This document shows, one piece after another, positions 1-12,685 of a DNA stretch of 64,000 bases. How positions within the stretch are numbered: position 1 is the stretch's first letter; each line of letters starts with the position of its first letter. The stretch is from Ectocarpus siliculosus (lineage: Eukaryota; Sar; Phaeophyceae; Ectocarpales; Ectocarpaceae): the NCBI GenBank assembly GCA_000310025.1, contig FN649727.1:8867748-8931747 (forward strand), written 5' to 3'. The notes under the pieces were generated by a model. It did not search any database. It was not told where the DNA came from and saw only the letters and a list, made by a program, of their open reading frames with translations. A program made the translations under genes and the position numbers.

Positions 1-631
1 TGTCTACACAGGTGCGTGCATCAATATCCCAAACAAGGACCCCCTTGTTTTTTCACAGAGCGGCTGCAGCTTTTTTTCATCCAATCTTTCGTGTCAAGCC
101 TAGCCACCTGCCGAAAGCTCGCGTTTGCCACATAGGCCACCGCTTCCCTCCAAATACCCCCAAGCCGCCAAGCTAGATATGCACAATCCACAGGTGGTCA
201 CGAGACCGTGTACATGCACAGGAAGCATGGTCTTTGGGAGAATTTTGGTGCTCATTTAAGATGTAGAACGTTTCCAGGAAATGATGTTTCTCTGTGTTGT
301 AATGAGCAGTAAACACGACTCCAATCGATTGAATTGGTTGCCCCACTCGCTCTTGGAGGCCCGGAGTGCGCATGTGTTGTGCCCAAGCCAGAGATAAATA
401 TTGTATAGAACGCCACCAACGCGCTACTTCTAACACAACTCAAAGCATGCACGAAGAAAATATGACCATCAATCAAGCAGGCCGTAGGATAGGATGTAGA
501 CATAATATCTTATCGACTCCAACTCCAATGCTCGCACCAGTGTTAATTCTGGGAACAGTTGGTCGTGCGCACGGCCAGACCCTGTGTCGCTTTTTTTATC
601 TGAAATCTAGTGTTGTCCAAAAAATCAAGTC

Positions 632-703
632 GGAATCGAAGTCTGCACATGTACTGTTGTCAAAGGGAGGAATCGAAGTCTGCACATGTGCTGTTCACAA
701 AGG
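632..703. repeat. 34-36 bp direct repeat, two copies
   Basis: Two adjacent near-identical copies of a segment that begins with GGAATCGAAGTCTGCACATG and ends in CAAAGGGA. They differ by a few bases. No gene is recognised around it. Bases 1-1037 otherwise hold no coding sequence that I can support. Confidence 0.55.
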
Positions 704-1037
704 GAGGCATGGAATTGTGTCACCTCTTCGGAAAAGTTTGCAATTTTTCCTCGTCTTGTCTCGCACATTCCCCCGTTGGACTCTTCTCGGCAAGTACGCA
801 AACAGCGTCCACGACCTCGGGGTTGTCTACACAACATGTGTGTGACCCTCATCTCGAAAGGCTTTTAACTGCAATAAATGGGCACCGGGTTAGAACAACT
901 TGGCAGTCTGTGTTAAGTCTATTGCTGGCGTATCCGTCTCAGATTCGTTTGTGAACTGTCTGTTGAATACGTCAGGCGAAAACACGACAGTAGAACCCAA
1001 GAAAACTTTGTCAACTTCCCACGCTCTACCTTCACCC

Positions 1038-3399
1038 ATGCTTTCATGTCCCCCGTGTCCCCCATTGTTAATGCAGCACATGCCTATCCTCGTTATCACG
1101 GACATCATGTGTCGTGTAGGTCCGATCGTCCACGACCGCTGCCAGACGGCGGCGCCGAACGAAGGAGTTCTTCCCCGGGTTGGCGAGCCTGACGAGCATG
1201 GCATGCGGAAGGTGGACATCCCAGCACTAGCGCCTCTGGGAAATTACTTTCTTGGCGCCGATCAGGTTTCGGAGCCCGTACCGCAGGAGAAATGCACTCA
1301 ACGCAATGTGTACAATCTCCTGCGCGATGCGCAAACTTTTCCTCCGGTTCAACGGTTGGACTTCGGTCAGCTTCTCAGCGTCTCAGCATGGCAGGACAGA
1401 GAAGAAGGGACCACCGCCGTGGACTTCGTGCTGCTTGCTCGGGCCCGTTTGCGGAACCTGCGCCGCCGAAGCCACCACTCCATGGACCTCTTTGAGGTAG
1501 TGGCTGTTCTGAACGTGCGCCTCACCAAGCTCGTGGCTTTCATCAGCGAAGGACAAGACAAGGAGGTCCCGCCAGCAGTACTTGTCGAGGAAGAGCAGAT
1601 GGCCCCGGGCTCGGTGCTGCCGACGTTATCGGCGCAGAGCGTGTTCTCTACACGCGTTCTCGCGGTGGCGACTGGGTCCACCACCGGCAAGGCTCCGGAA
1701 CTACCTGCCTTCTCTCAGCATCTTTTCGAACCTGTGGCTGGCCAGAATGATCTTCGACCTGCGGCGCTCGATCACCTGGTTTTGACCTACGCCCGGGTGA
1801 GTACGTCTCCTTCGCGCAGCTGACGTAGTGGGCTGTTGTGCTTTGTCTTTGGCGGTATTATCAATACTGGTGGTTGTTCGTTGCTCCGTTGGTCAAGTGG
1901 GTTTATTTTCGCGTTCCTCATTGAACATCGTTGTCCCTCCTTCTTTTTTTTCTCCCACCTTACGTTCCTTCCGTTTTCCTTCTCGGCGTCGCCGGTTGAT
2001 TTGATTTCTGCGCGCGGCAAAACCTACCTTGTTTCATGTTTTGTTATTCAATTCGGAGCAGTGAACATAGGTAGATCACTGCTGACATATTGACATATTA
2101 CTCATGTGTTGCTGCAATTTGAAAAACAATGCTAGAGACGCTAGAGCGGGGAACAAGAACATTTTTCTCGCATGCTGGTAAGGACATGCGCATGCTCTGT
2201 GCCCACCGCTAAAACTACCACACCTCTCCCATTCAGCGCATGCACTTCGTTGCATATTAATAGGCTGTAGTGCTCGAATCTCTTGAGTTGCTGCCATGTC
2301 AACAAGACTACCCAGCAATGTTTTTTTTTTTCTGATGCTTGTACAGAGTTTCCTGTATAAATGCATTAAACGCAGCCCATTGCGGTAACCCAATCTATTT
2401 AGACAAATTTTTCGATCACACGGTTTACTTTCCGTCCCCTTCTTCGGGACCTCTGACATCTGGATCAGGCCAAGGAGGAGTTCATCGCGATTGGACTTCA
2501 ACCTGCCAACCAGTGCGCAAAGAAGAGGGCAGGTACGAGGACGTGGACACTTGCGTGTTAGGTGTTGAGGCTAGTCGTTTTGTTGGTTCCAATAATCTAA
2601 GGACCACCAATCTACCGGGCTGTGTACGTTTTTCCATAATGTGTCAATGTTGGTGCCGGTATCAGGCCGGTATGGTACATGTCGTTCGTTACCTCCAAGC
2701 CGGCTCAAAATGATCAAACCTTAGTCAAAACGTTTTCATGAGCCAACACATGGCATGCCGTTTTTTTGTACGTCATCTCTGTTCGTCCTCACAGAACTGG
2801 CTGTGCGCTCAGGAGCATGCTTCGGGTCGGCGGTGCAGCGTACGAAAGCCCTTCAGATTCAGGTGGCTCAACATCAACCGGGGAAAAGCGCTGACACCAA
2901 TGGCATCGTGGAAGAGTATGGCCTTCCGTTCGACATCCAACCGCTGCAGGAGGACCCCACGGCGACAGTGCGCAGAACGCACCCCTTGGGGAGCAATGCC
3001 GGGCCTTACTACGGGCCTGACGCCCTGCACGACTGCAACCACGGGGATGACTGCCGCCAAAAGTACGGTGGGATAGACTCATGCGCCCAGCTCTCGGGGG
3101 TCAACCTCAACGCGCACGAGCAGAACCATGCGAAGAAGAAAAAATTTCTGCACATGTTGAATGTCATGAAATTTGACCGCTTTGCGTTCATGGTAACTCT
3201 GATCAACGAGACCGAGAATGAGGCAATAAACCGCAAATCGGTGGCAAACATGGTCAAGCGTGTTCGAGGCCATGGCTCGGAACGAGTAGAGATTTGCCAG
3301 GCTCAGGTTTGGTTCTGCGGCAGATGCTTCTGCCAGAAGTCTCTAATGCGATCATTCGACCAGTTCGGCCGGGTCCGGCTGACCTTTGTTAAGCCATAG
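1038..3399 (+). CDS. Three-exon gene of unknown function; C-terminal part resembles KDZ-type transposase ends
   Basis: The model is exon 1 ending at 1796, exon 2 at 2469-2532 and exon 3 at 2795-3399 with a TAA-type stop. Intron phases fit (0, then 1), borders are GT-AG, and from the ATG at 1038 the joined frame gives 475 codons. The true 5' end is not resolved; another exon may lie upstream. Exon 1 is rich in charged and Leu residues and resembles nothing I know. Exon 3 has a Cys/His-rich stretch (HDCNHGDDC, then DSCAQLSGVNLNAHEQN) followed by a conserved-looking segment (FLHMLNVMKFDRFAFMVTLI). This recalls the N-x-x-x-EQ region near the C-terminus of KDZ (Kyakuja/Dileera/Zisupton) transposases, but the similarity is by eye only. 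It could equally be a lineage-specific host gene. Confidence 0.5.
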
Positions 3400-4092
3400 C
3401 CATACTTTTGGGGGGGCTCGGATGTTGTTGTACGATGTCTCGGATGCTTTGTGGTACGGTGTCCGCTTGAGCTGAACCGCTTGCGCCATTACGTCATTTC
3501 GCCCGGTTCGCAGTGGTGGGTAGAGTTAATTTTTTTTTGTAGTCTTTCGGCTGATGGTGTGTCGAGGCTGGTGGTAGGAGTATTCGGCTCCGCGTTTTGG
3601 GGGATAGATACGTTTGGTTTTTCTTGAGGGGAATTCATTGGTTTCGCTACACGATAGGGTTGCTTCAAGAACTATTTCCGAGCCCACCGACGTTCCGTTT
3701 GTCAGCCTTTCACACCACTTCCAGTACTATCGACTGCTCGCTGTTTTTTGTGTTTCCAAGAGCGCGATGTATCTTTTGCCTTCGAGCCTTGGCTTGAAAG
3801 ATGCGTATCCAAGGACAACCAGACCTGTTCCCAAATGTGAAAGTAACGAATTGTCGAAGAACCGTTTTTGATCCTATATCGAAAACAAGGCAGACCTACC
3901 TACCATTGGGTTCAGCTCATTGCGTTCCATCCGGATGAGGGTAGAAATTATTTTGTGTTCTGTCCAAGAAAGTTGTCTGGTGCCCACTTGGCCACTTGCC
4001 CACTTGGCCACTTGGCAATAATTTTCAGGTTGCGTTTTGGCATTCAATACCATTTCGTCCTGGACTTGTGGTACGTACATGCCGTTTCGAGA
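3400..4092. other. Intergenic stretch, nothing recognised
   Basis: It has T-rich tracts and short open frames only. No coding signature, RNA gene or repeat was recognised apart from a small local duplication of the phrase CCACTTGGCC at about 3988-4015. Confidence 0.4.
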
Positions 4093-4898
4093 TACCGTCA
4101 TGGTCGGAGAGATGGCACCGGATGCGATCGTTTTTTTAAATGTTCTTCCTTGAGTTTTTATCGCGCCCCGGTGCCATGTCTCCGACCCCGGTGCGGGAAT
4201 GCAATTAGATCTTTTTGATTACATTTTCAAGGCACCCCGGTGCGATCTCTCCGACCGGTGCGATCTCCGATGAAATACACACAGGTGTTGTATGAGTGGG
4301 AGCATACCGGTAACGGCAACGTAGGCTGGTACGTAACAGCTTTCCATACAGCGAGTGGTGTCGTGTTTGATGCGAGTTTGGCTATAGAGTGACGACAAGA
4401 AAGGATGTCGTTTCCATCTGAGGTACTGGTACATACGGCATCAGTTGTCTTCCGCTTTCGTTTCGGTGTTCCTCTACGGATACCAGTACGTACGAAGCAA
4501 CGTACGAAGCAACAATAGCTTCGTGTTGTGTAAGGTGGGGTAGGATGTGGCTTGTACGTTGTGTGTCTAGTTGAGAGTATACGGTTGGCAACTTCCATAC
4601 CAATTCAAATATGAAATCAACTGGCATCCCGTGTGAACCGCGACCATGCATACGTACATGCAGGGGTGGCGCTCCGCTGACACCATCCCCACATGTATAA
4701 GGAACACACATGTACCTCACTCCGGCAGCTGAAAATGAGCTCAATCTTTGGGTTTGGCGGTCGGTGTGCGATCTCACTGACCCCGGTGCGTAAATGGATG
4801 TAAATCGTGCCGTTCTCGTATTTTTTTAGCAACCCCGTGCCATCTCCCCGACCGGTGCCACCTCTCAGACCGGTCCTATCTCTCCGACTATTACGGTA
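4093..4898. mobile_element. TA-flanked inverted-repeat (MITE-like) element, about 0.8 kb
   Basis: The left end (after TA at 4093-4094) reads CCGTCATGGTCGGAGAGATG and the right end, read inward on the minus strand from the TA at 4897-4898, reads CCGTAATAGTCGGAGAGATA. The first 27 bases of the two ends match at about 23 positions. The motif TCGGAGAGATnGCACCGG recurs inside, in both orientations, near 4145-4265 and 4770-4870, so nested or composite insertions are possible. No transposase frame is seen inside. The TA flanks suggest a Tc1/mariner-type target site. A 122-bp relative lies at 61183-61304. Confidence 0.6.
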
Positions 4899-6872
4899 TA
4901 TATTAAAGCTATGTTGTTTTCTTTCCGCGTTCACCCCTTCTAAACCAAAGCTTAACAAGCAGGCTATCGGCGAGACTATGTCGGCTCCTCTCTCCCCTCC
5001 TGCAACTCCCCCTTCAACCAACTTCCCCTTCAACCTACATGAAGTCTACAAGTAAGTATGCTTCAGACAACGTGGCGACGACTCGCTCAAACCTGGTGTA
5101 TAATATCTCCTCAATATACCCTGCGCAAAAACTTTGGGTTTTTCTCGATAGTTTGACATGGGAAGGTGTTGAATCTAGTATCTGCCATTTGCAACCTACA
5201 TGGGAGCAGATCATCTATCTGCGATGTGTGCCTGTAAATGCAGCAGCCTACCCGCCTGGACCGATTTCCAAACATCAATTACTCCACGAAGAGAATGCGT
5301 GCATGAAACGACTGTTTCAGAAGGCTCTTGACAGAGCGGCTTCAACGCCGCCGTTTCCGGCGCTGCCACGCTTCTGCTGTGAAAGAATGGAGCTTGGAAA
5401 ATCGGTCGAGGGGGTGTGATATCTTGTGTCATACCTTGTTTAGGTGTAGCCTGAGCCGGAAATGGGTAGGCTTTCGACGCCTTATAGGGTGGCTGTGGGG
5501 GATTGGGGGAAACATGCTTCTTCAGACGTCGTATGGGTTGTTGTGCAGTGTTGTGCCTGGTTGGACGTTGGCAAGCTATCAATCTGGAAGCACATGGCAG
5601 CGGCAGATCTGGATGCTGATGCGCCTACCTCTAGCGTTGCGGGGCAATCGGTTGTTTCTTTCGTGTACAGCACAGCGCATTTAGCGGTTCCGGTCATCTC
5701 GAAGCTGTGCAAAGGCCTAGACCTACAGCACCTAGACTCAGCTAGATATTCCACTCGCTCTTCGTACAGCAGCAGTACACGCCCTACCGAACGGCCGGCA
5801 GCCCGGTAGCGCGCACATACAAATCGGTGCCCCCGACAACAGTCTACATTGTAGACTAATTGATTGCTTTCGGCGGTCCTGACATGTTTTTCTAGCAGCA
5901 TTCTTCTCCTCCCCTACACACCATGAGTCCCCTGTGCGCGCAGGAACATACTCCACTGAACATACGAGCAGGCGGGCTCTGCAAGCCTGCACAGCTCGGG
6001 CTTCAGTGTGCAAGCTAGCAGAGCTGAGCTAGCCGAGTACCACCTCCAAACCGTCAAGAACCGCGTGCGCGCGCGCCCAAAAAGTACGGCATGCTTTCCG
6101 AACCTTCCGGAAACCCTACCCCCGAACCCCCTAAAGATCCTTTCGCACGATTGGTAATCCGACCTCGCTGCTGCAGCAGCGGCATAGATCTACAGCAGCC
6201 GAGCTTCTCCGGCTGTGTGTTGTCATCGAACAAGCCGTTTCTGCTGCTCACGATGTGGCTGTGTGTTGAATGAACACCACCATAGTCTGGTGTAACTCAC
6301 TACACTACTGTAGTATGAAGAACCATGAGAACGTAAAGGCGCAAGACGCATTGCTGGTTGCAGTGGTGTTGGGAACTGCTGTGAAGCATGCTCATACCTA
6401 CGTTAGATACCACCCCCTCCCCGCCCGCCTGCGCATGCCGCCGCCGAGTGATTCAAACGTGTCTCAACACAGTAGTCACTCGTCGAGCAGCCGTTCGGAT
6501 ACAAGCATGACACGTAGATTGTGCCTTTCAGATGCAGAACATGTGCATGATGCGGTTTTTCTGATTGCGGCAGCAGCACCGGCAACACCAGAATCATGTC
6601 ACAGCGAGTACTTTGAACCACGTTGAGGTTGGTGACGAATTTCGCGCAATATGTGTACAACCGCTCCGCCCACTCCCCGTCGTTCAGCCGTTGTTGCTGT
6701 TGTGAGAGGTCGTCCTAGTGGGTTATTCGCAGATAGCATGCATTGCACCAAGAGAGAGAGACGTGAAAATAGAACGCCGACAGCTGGCGGGTTTTCAAAA
6801 CATTATTGTCCGTTGTCGCGGGTGCTCTGCTGCATTTCTTTGAAGACATGGTTGTACGCTTTTTTGTCCCCC
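4899..6872. other. Intergenic stretch, no supported gene
   Basis: There are several short overlapping open frames, the longest about 118-140 codons on either strand, but none shows a domain, a spliced continuation or credible composition. A frame at 6270-6626 (+) is open for 118 codons with a Ser-rich middle; I cannot support it as a gene. Confidence 0.4.
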
Positions 6873-6947
6873 ATGCGTGTGAACGTGGTTTTGGCATGTC
6901 TCCTGATTGCCCCAGGGTCGGCGTGGGCAGCCCGACGTCGCCCGGGC
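6873..6947 (+). other. Possible bipartite plastid-targeting presequence at the start of the topA relic
   Basis: The ATG at 6873 opens a hydrophobic signal-like stretch (MRVNVVLACLLIAPGSAWAA) followed at once by RRRPGG. Heterokont plastid preproteins have a signal peptide whose cleavage site is followed by an aromatic residue (ASAFAP-type motif). GSA-WAA with Trp fits that pattern, and basic residues follow as in a transit peptide. This is inference; a plain ER signal is the alternative. Confidence 0.35.
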
Positions 6948-7614
6948 GGGGCCTTGACGCTGCGGTCTTTGTGGTCGGCTTGGTGGGGCTCTCCCTGCTA
7001 CCGTACCCACCACCACCAACAGCAACACGTGCGAGGGTTACTACAGTGTGTGCCGGCAGGCGGCGGTGGTACGAGGACGGCCGTGCTTTCGCAACCCTCC
7101 ATCGCGGCCGCGTCGTCCACGACTTCTGCTTCGGCTGCAAAAACGGTCAAGGTTGCCGCTGGCGCGAAGGATACGGAAACGACGGCCGCCACTGCCGGCA
7201 GAACCGCCCCCCTCGCTAAAACCACCACAACTACGAGAAAGGCTTCGACGGCTAAAAATACGCGCCCAAGAGGAAGAAGCCTGTTCCCTCCGCTGCCGCT
7301 GCGAAGAAGAGCAAGCCTGCAGCCGCCAAGTTGGAGGGTTCCAAGAGAGTCCTGGTGATGTGATCGTGGAGTCCCCGGCCAAGACTAGGACAATCACGGA
7401 GCTCCTCAAGAAGGCCGCCGCTGGCGGAGGCGGCGGAGGCGGAGGGGAGCTGTACAAGGGTTACACCGTGGATGCCTGAAATGACCGCCATCAGCTGGCA
7501 CCTTTTGCAAGGTGCTACATGCTCATTCTTTCGGTTTATCTTTTCGCGTTTCAGTTATGGCTGTTGTTGCTGATCCCGTTGCTTTCGTTGTTGTTGTGAT
7601 CGTTTTGTGGTACC

Positions 7615-7650
7615 GTTGTCGTCGTCGTCGTCGTCGTCGTTGTTGTTGTG
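7615..7650. repeat. GTC/GTT trinucleotide microsatellite
   Basis: A run of GTC units passing into GTT units inside an intron of the topoisomerase relic. A second GTT/GGT-rich patch lies at about 8258-8365. Confidence 0.7.
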
Positions 7651-9596
7651 ATCATGTTGTTGTCCTTGTTTGGTGTTGCATCCCGGCTGGCTTCTCTCTT
7701 TGCCCTTTGCTCGCCCTGGGCAAGCTCCAAAGCTGACTGCGGCTGTTTGTCGCGTTTTATGCTCACCTGGCCACCGCTGTTGTCGCGTTGTTTCGGTTAG
7801 CTGGCAGTTCGTGTACAACCCCCCTTTGCTCTTCCCTTTGTGTTGTGTTTTGTGAGTTGTTTGATCTTGGTAGCAACGAACAGCCAAGCGTTGACCAAAA
7901 CATTGTGATTCCCTCGTTTGTGCCTCGCTGTGTGCCTTGTCTGCTACGTCCAAGGACACATCCTGCCGGCGTGTTCCCAGGAACTCCCCGCGCCCCCCTC
8001 TTTACAATCTGCACGGGAGCCTCCAACAGTTTGAAGTGAACAAAGGACCGGTAGCACACCACGCGAAATGTCCCGTATCACAGGACCGGCCACAGAAATG
8101 CGTCCAACTTGCGCCTGTTTCTAACGATGTGGTGTGCGTGTGCACTCTTTGTCAACCAGGTCTTGGAACCGAAAGTTCCGGTCAAGAGGGCAGTGTTCCA
8201 CGACATCACCCAGAAGACACTCGTCAAGGCGTTCGAGGTCAGACGGCAATTCTGTGTTCTGTTGGTGGTGGTTTGTTGGAGTGTTTGTTGTTATTGTTAT
8301 TGTTGGTAGTGGTGGCGCTGTGTTGGTTGGTTGCTGTTGTTGTTGGTGGTGGTGGTGGAGTTGATGTCGTTGTCGTTTTGGCGCCTAGAATATCGTTCTT
8401 CGACAACTAGTTGCACGGTCATGAGTCAGATTTTATGTTGGCAACGACAGGGACAAGGGGCCCTGCGCCAACGCCGGTGTATACGACGCTACCTCGACGC
8501 AACCGGCCGTCCTGCAATAGCTCTCACCATGTTGTCCGCAGCCACATGACGTCAGGATTCCATGTTTCCATCTCCATATGCTCTCCGACGCCGGCGCACC
8601 CTTCTCCGACGACAGCATCGGCGACAACGATGTTGTTCCTATTCAACCACCAAGCCTTGACCGGATCAATCCCTCTTCGACTCCCTCCTATGTACCATGT
8701 CGTCAAGGTTGCAAGTTTCGATGATCACGCAAGCATAGAGGCGAGACACAGATGAGGTATCCCCCCCATCCCTCCCGTCTCGTGCGGTGGCTTGCTCGTT
8801 CCGTTTTTTGTGTTATTTTTTATCATTCTTCAGGGACCAGGACAGATTGGCGAGAACCTCGTTCAGGCCCACGAGAAGAGGCCCGCTGCATCCTTGACTG
8901 CTTAGCCGGGTAAGAGGGGGAGGGAGGGAGAGGAAGTCATATAGACAACGGAACGGCGTTCGCCGGGCCACTGGGTAGAGGGGTCTGGTATGTTTGCGTC
9001 CGGGCTGGTTGATGGGGAACCTAGGAAGACTGGTGGTGTTCCATGGGTTTAATCGATGTTGCAGTTGGGAAAGGGGGGCTGCTGATTTTGCTCCCGCTCT
9101 TGCCCGTGTTCTTTGTGTTTTTCGTTCTATCGTGGCAAATAGCTTGACTCGTTGGGATCGCGCAAGTGGCACGCGGTATCTCCCCCCCCCCATCTGGTTT
9201 GGCAACAGTAAACGCAAGGATGATCACCACCTTCTGAATCATCCTTGTGAAACCTATAGCCAGGGTCGGGCGAAAACCCGGCGTATCACTCCGTGCCGCC
9301 ATGCAAGTTCTGTCGTCCAACGAACTACGGCGTGCGTTTACATGGACAACCCCCCCCGCGCGGAAAGGGGATAATCGCACGTTGTGTTAAATTGGTCAAA
9401 CACCCTCGAGGCAGTTACACAGAGCTTACAATTGTCTCTGGAAGTGAAAGCACCAAAAATAAATTAAGTCATACGCAGCTGTCATCCGTACGCAAGGAAG
9501 TAAGCACAAGATGCCGAACACCCTTAGCAGGATGCAGCGCACCCTTCATGCGACTCGCCGAATACCTCACGGCGCTTCGCGCTTGGTGTTGTGAGA

Positions 9597-9705
9597 GCCT
9601 GGTCCGGTGGGAACCCGGCGTGCTCCCTCCCGGGTTTGTAGGGATGCGAGGTCAATGGTCTAACGACTACGGCATGCACGACTATGAGCACACACACACA
9701 CCCCT
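9597..9705 (+). mobile_element. Short dispersed repeat, SINE-like copy (subfamily A)
   Basis: It contains the core GGATGCGAGGTCAATGGTCT, then CTACGGCATGCACG, and ends in a CA/C-rich tail (GAGCACACACACACCCC). The copies at 12686-12800 and 20392-20505 share this order on the other strand. It lies immediately upstream of a topoisomerase exon. A more diverged relative may sit at about 9250-9345. Confidence 0.55.
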
Positions 9706-10194
9706 GCCCGCGCGTGCTGATTCACACAGCTTCACCCTGACCCCGGTTATCTGGAACTTCGTCGCTCCGGGGCTTAGCGCCGGACGGGTGCAAAGCGTGG
9801 CGCCTGCGATGGTGATCGAGCGCGAGTGCGCGCGCCTCAAGTCCAATTCCGCGGATTGTTGGGACGTGGTCGCCAACGCTACCGCCGCGGGGTAGCCTGG
9901 TGAGTTTCTCTCCCCCCCCCCACATTAGAGTCTGGGATCTCGAATAGTGCGTACGATAAAGCTGGGACAGGGTGGGGGGTTGGGGGGGCCAAAAGAGGGG
10001 GGTTCGGTTGCCTGTGATACTTCGTCTGGATATTTCTTTGACTAGAACGTCTCAGGTGGGGGGTGAGGGGTAAGTAAGAAGCACTTTATTTTCCCTCTTA
10101 TAGCTGAGCTGCTGCCTGCGCTTTAGGGCTTGGTAGTGATGGTGGTGGTAGTGGTGGTGGTGGCAGACAGTCCCTCCAAACGGACACAACTTTA

Positions 10195-10197
<3 letters not shown>

Positions 10198-10232
<35 letters not shown>

Positions 10233-10255
10233 CTCTCTCTCTCTCTCTCTCTCTC
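10198..10255. repeat. Compound (CT)n(GT)n(CT)n microsatellite
   Basis: Dinucleotide run of CT, then GT, then CT units inside an intron of the topoisomerase relic. It is preceded by a GGT-rich patch. Confidence 0.85.
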
Positions 10256-12685
10256 AATAGAACAAGAAGCGGGGAAACACGAATTGTTTCCGCTCAGACT
10301 TTCCCTCACACTCTCTCCGCATAATCTTCACCGGCCATATCACTGCTGTTTGGTGATCGTGTCATTTCCCTCGATCTGGCAGCAACGCTCACGGTAGCGT
10401 TCCTTTATCCTCGGACAAGCCAAACCCTAAGTTTGACATGCACATGCCGTTGATGCGCGCCCTTAACAAAGTTTGGGGGGGGGGGGGGGGGGGTCGGTCT
10501 TTCGAAGCCCGTTTGGTGGAGGTGGGGTCCAAGGCCATCGTGACGGGCAAGGACTTCCATCCGGACACGGTGGAGATGAAGGCTGGTGAGTGCACCTGCC
10601 GGCTTGTAGCTTGTCGCCTCTGAAAATAGGCCGAAGAAAGATGGGAACGATGGCTGGTGACCCCGTTGCCTCTCAAGGACGTGTGTTTCGCGTGCTTTGC
10701 AAGAAGCGCTTGCTGGCAATTGATTATTTTTTCCCCGATTTTGCCGGCCTCCGACATTTGATCACGTCGTCCGTGGGTCACTACAGCAGCACCGTATCAA
10801 AGAAGAGTGCGAGTGGTCGCACACCTCCCAGGCTGGCGTTTAAAGCTCGATCACTCCACACCCAAGAAGAGGGTGCGACAATTTCGCTGATATGTACACG
10901 TGCAAGGGGAGTTCTCGAAGAAAATCTTTCCTAGATACCCCTTTTCGGCTTTTGGACATCCGCTTGGTGGTGGAGCAGTCGAGATAGGAAGTACTAGTTA
11001 CAATAGCGTGTTTGCATCCCTTTAACCATGTACGCATGCGTCCTACTTCCTCCCGTCTTCTTTTTTTTTTGTTCCCCTAGTCATGGTACGCACGTGCTCC
11101 CACTCTTTCTCTTTTCTGTTTTTCGTGTACGCTTGTGTTCTGCCACGTACGTTTTTTTCGTTGTAGGAACTTCTCGGTTCGGAGAGAGCGTCGGCCGTGG
11201 CGGCGTCGCTGTCGTCCCCCAAGGTGGTCAAGGTCGGCAAGAGATGGGTCAGGCGGCAGCCCCCGGCGCCCTTCATTCCGTCCACGCTTTACCAGAAGTC
11301 GAGCCGAAAGCTCCGGCTGGGAGTGGATCAGACCATGAGGGCAGTGCAGGTGAGCAAGGGGGAGGTCATGGTGCGTATATTTTGATCTTGTGTGTGTGTG
11401 GGGGGGTTGTTTCACAACCATAGCGCAGTGCCGAATGTACATGGCATCCTTCCTAAAGCTGGGACCGAGTCTGCTGCTACTGCTGTATGGCATCGCGTCT
11501 AGTATGGAGTTGACTTTGCTTGCTTGTCGTTTTTCTTGGTCTATTCGTTATGCTGAGCTATTTGTTCGCGAAATATTGCAGCTCTTGTTCCACCGCAAAC
11601 TGGGAAGAATGATGCCGGCACGAGCTCATTTTTTTGCAGCATTGCTTTCTTTTTTTCTTGTTATTTTTTTCTTGTCACTTGCCCTGGTTTTCGGCGTTTC
11701 TCAGGTGCTGTTCACTAGAAGTACGAGGTGGGGTACATGACCATTACCTACATGCGCACGGACAGGCCTAGCCTGAGCAACGAGGCCGCCGGGGTGGCTG
11801 AGGGTGCAGTGAGAAGATTCTTCGGCGACGAGTACGTGCGGAAGGGTAACAAGCGACAACGAAGAAAGGGTCCATGATTTGGTATATATTTAGGGGTTTC
11901 CTCGTCTCAGACGTCGGCTTTCGTGCTTTTTGTTCATTTATGTTGTCGTTTTGTCTTCCCCTCTCTTTCGCTGCTCCTCTCTGGAGTTGTCTGTTGTCTG
12001 TCTGGCTTTTGCCCTTGCTTTGCGATGTCACGATGGCGATCGACGAGCATGCCCCCGCCCTCTGCCGCTAGGTGTAGATTTCTTGACGAGTTTATTCTTG
12101 ATTGCTGTTTCCTTCGTTTCACTATTATAGTATTTTTTTCTCTCCTCGCTCGTTTTCACATACATGGACAGATTATTAGACATTAGGGCGTCTGCTCGTG
12201 CGCTCGCACCGCTGTCCATACTGCATGTGTGCGTCCTCCCCCTCTTTCGCCTGCGCGCCGTGGAAACTCCCTCTTCCCTCGAAGGCGACGCTAAAGCTGT
12301 CAAGGTCAAGGGCAGCCAGGAGGCGCACGAGGCCATCCGCCCTGCCCTTCAAGTAGTCGGCGCAGTCCCCGCCGCGACCGACACTCCCGACGGAAATCCA
12401 GCGGGGGGGGAGGAGGAGGAAGCGGGGTCAGGGGCTGGATCAGCCTCGGTCAGCAGTAAGTACTACGACCACCGGATGGAGGTGCTTGCATCCCACGGAG
12501 CTCCCCGTGGAGGAAGGCGGCGGCGGCGGCGGCGGCGGCTTGGAGGAGCAGCACAGGGCGCCGTACGACCTGGTGTACCGACGGACGCTGGCCAGCGCCA
12601 TGGCGGAGTCGGAGGCGGACTTGACCACGGTTTCGCTGGGAGCGGGAGGCGTTTCTCTGGGGGACGGCGAGGTACGCACGTGTAG

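Noticed and set aside
11705-11719. In-frame stop at the start of the YMRTD topoisomerase exon
   Set aside because: The TAG is itself a usable acceptor (CACTAG|AAG) that keeps phase 0 with the previous exon, so it is not counted as a lesion.
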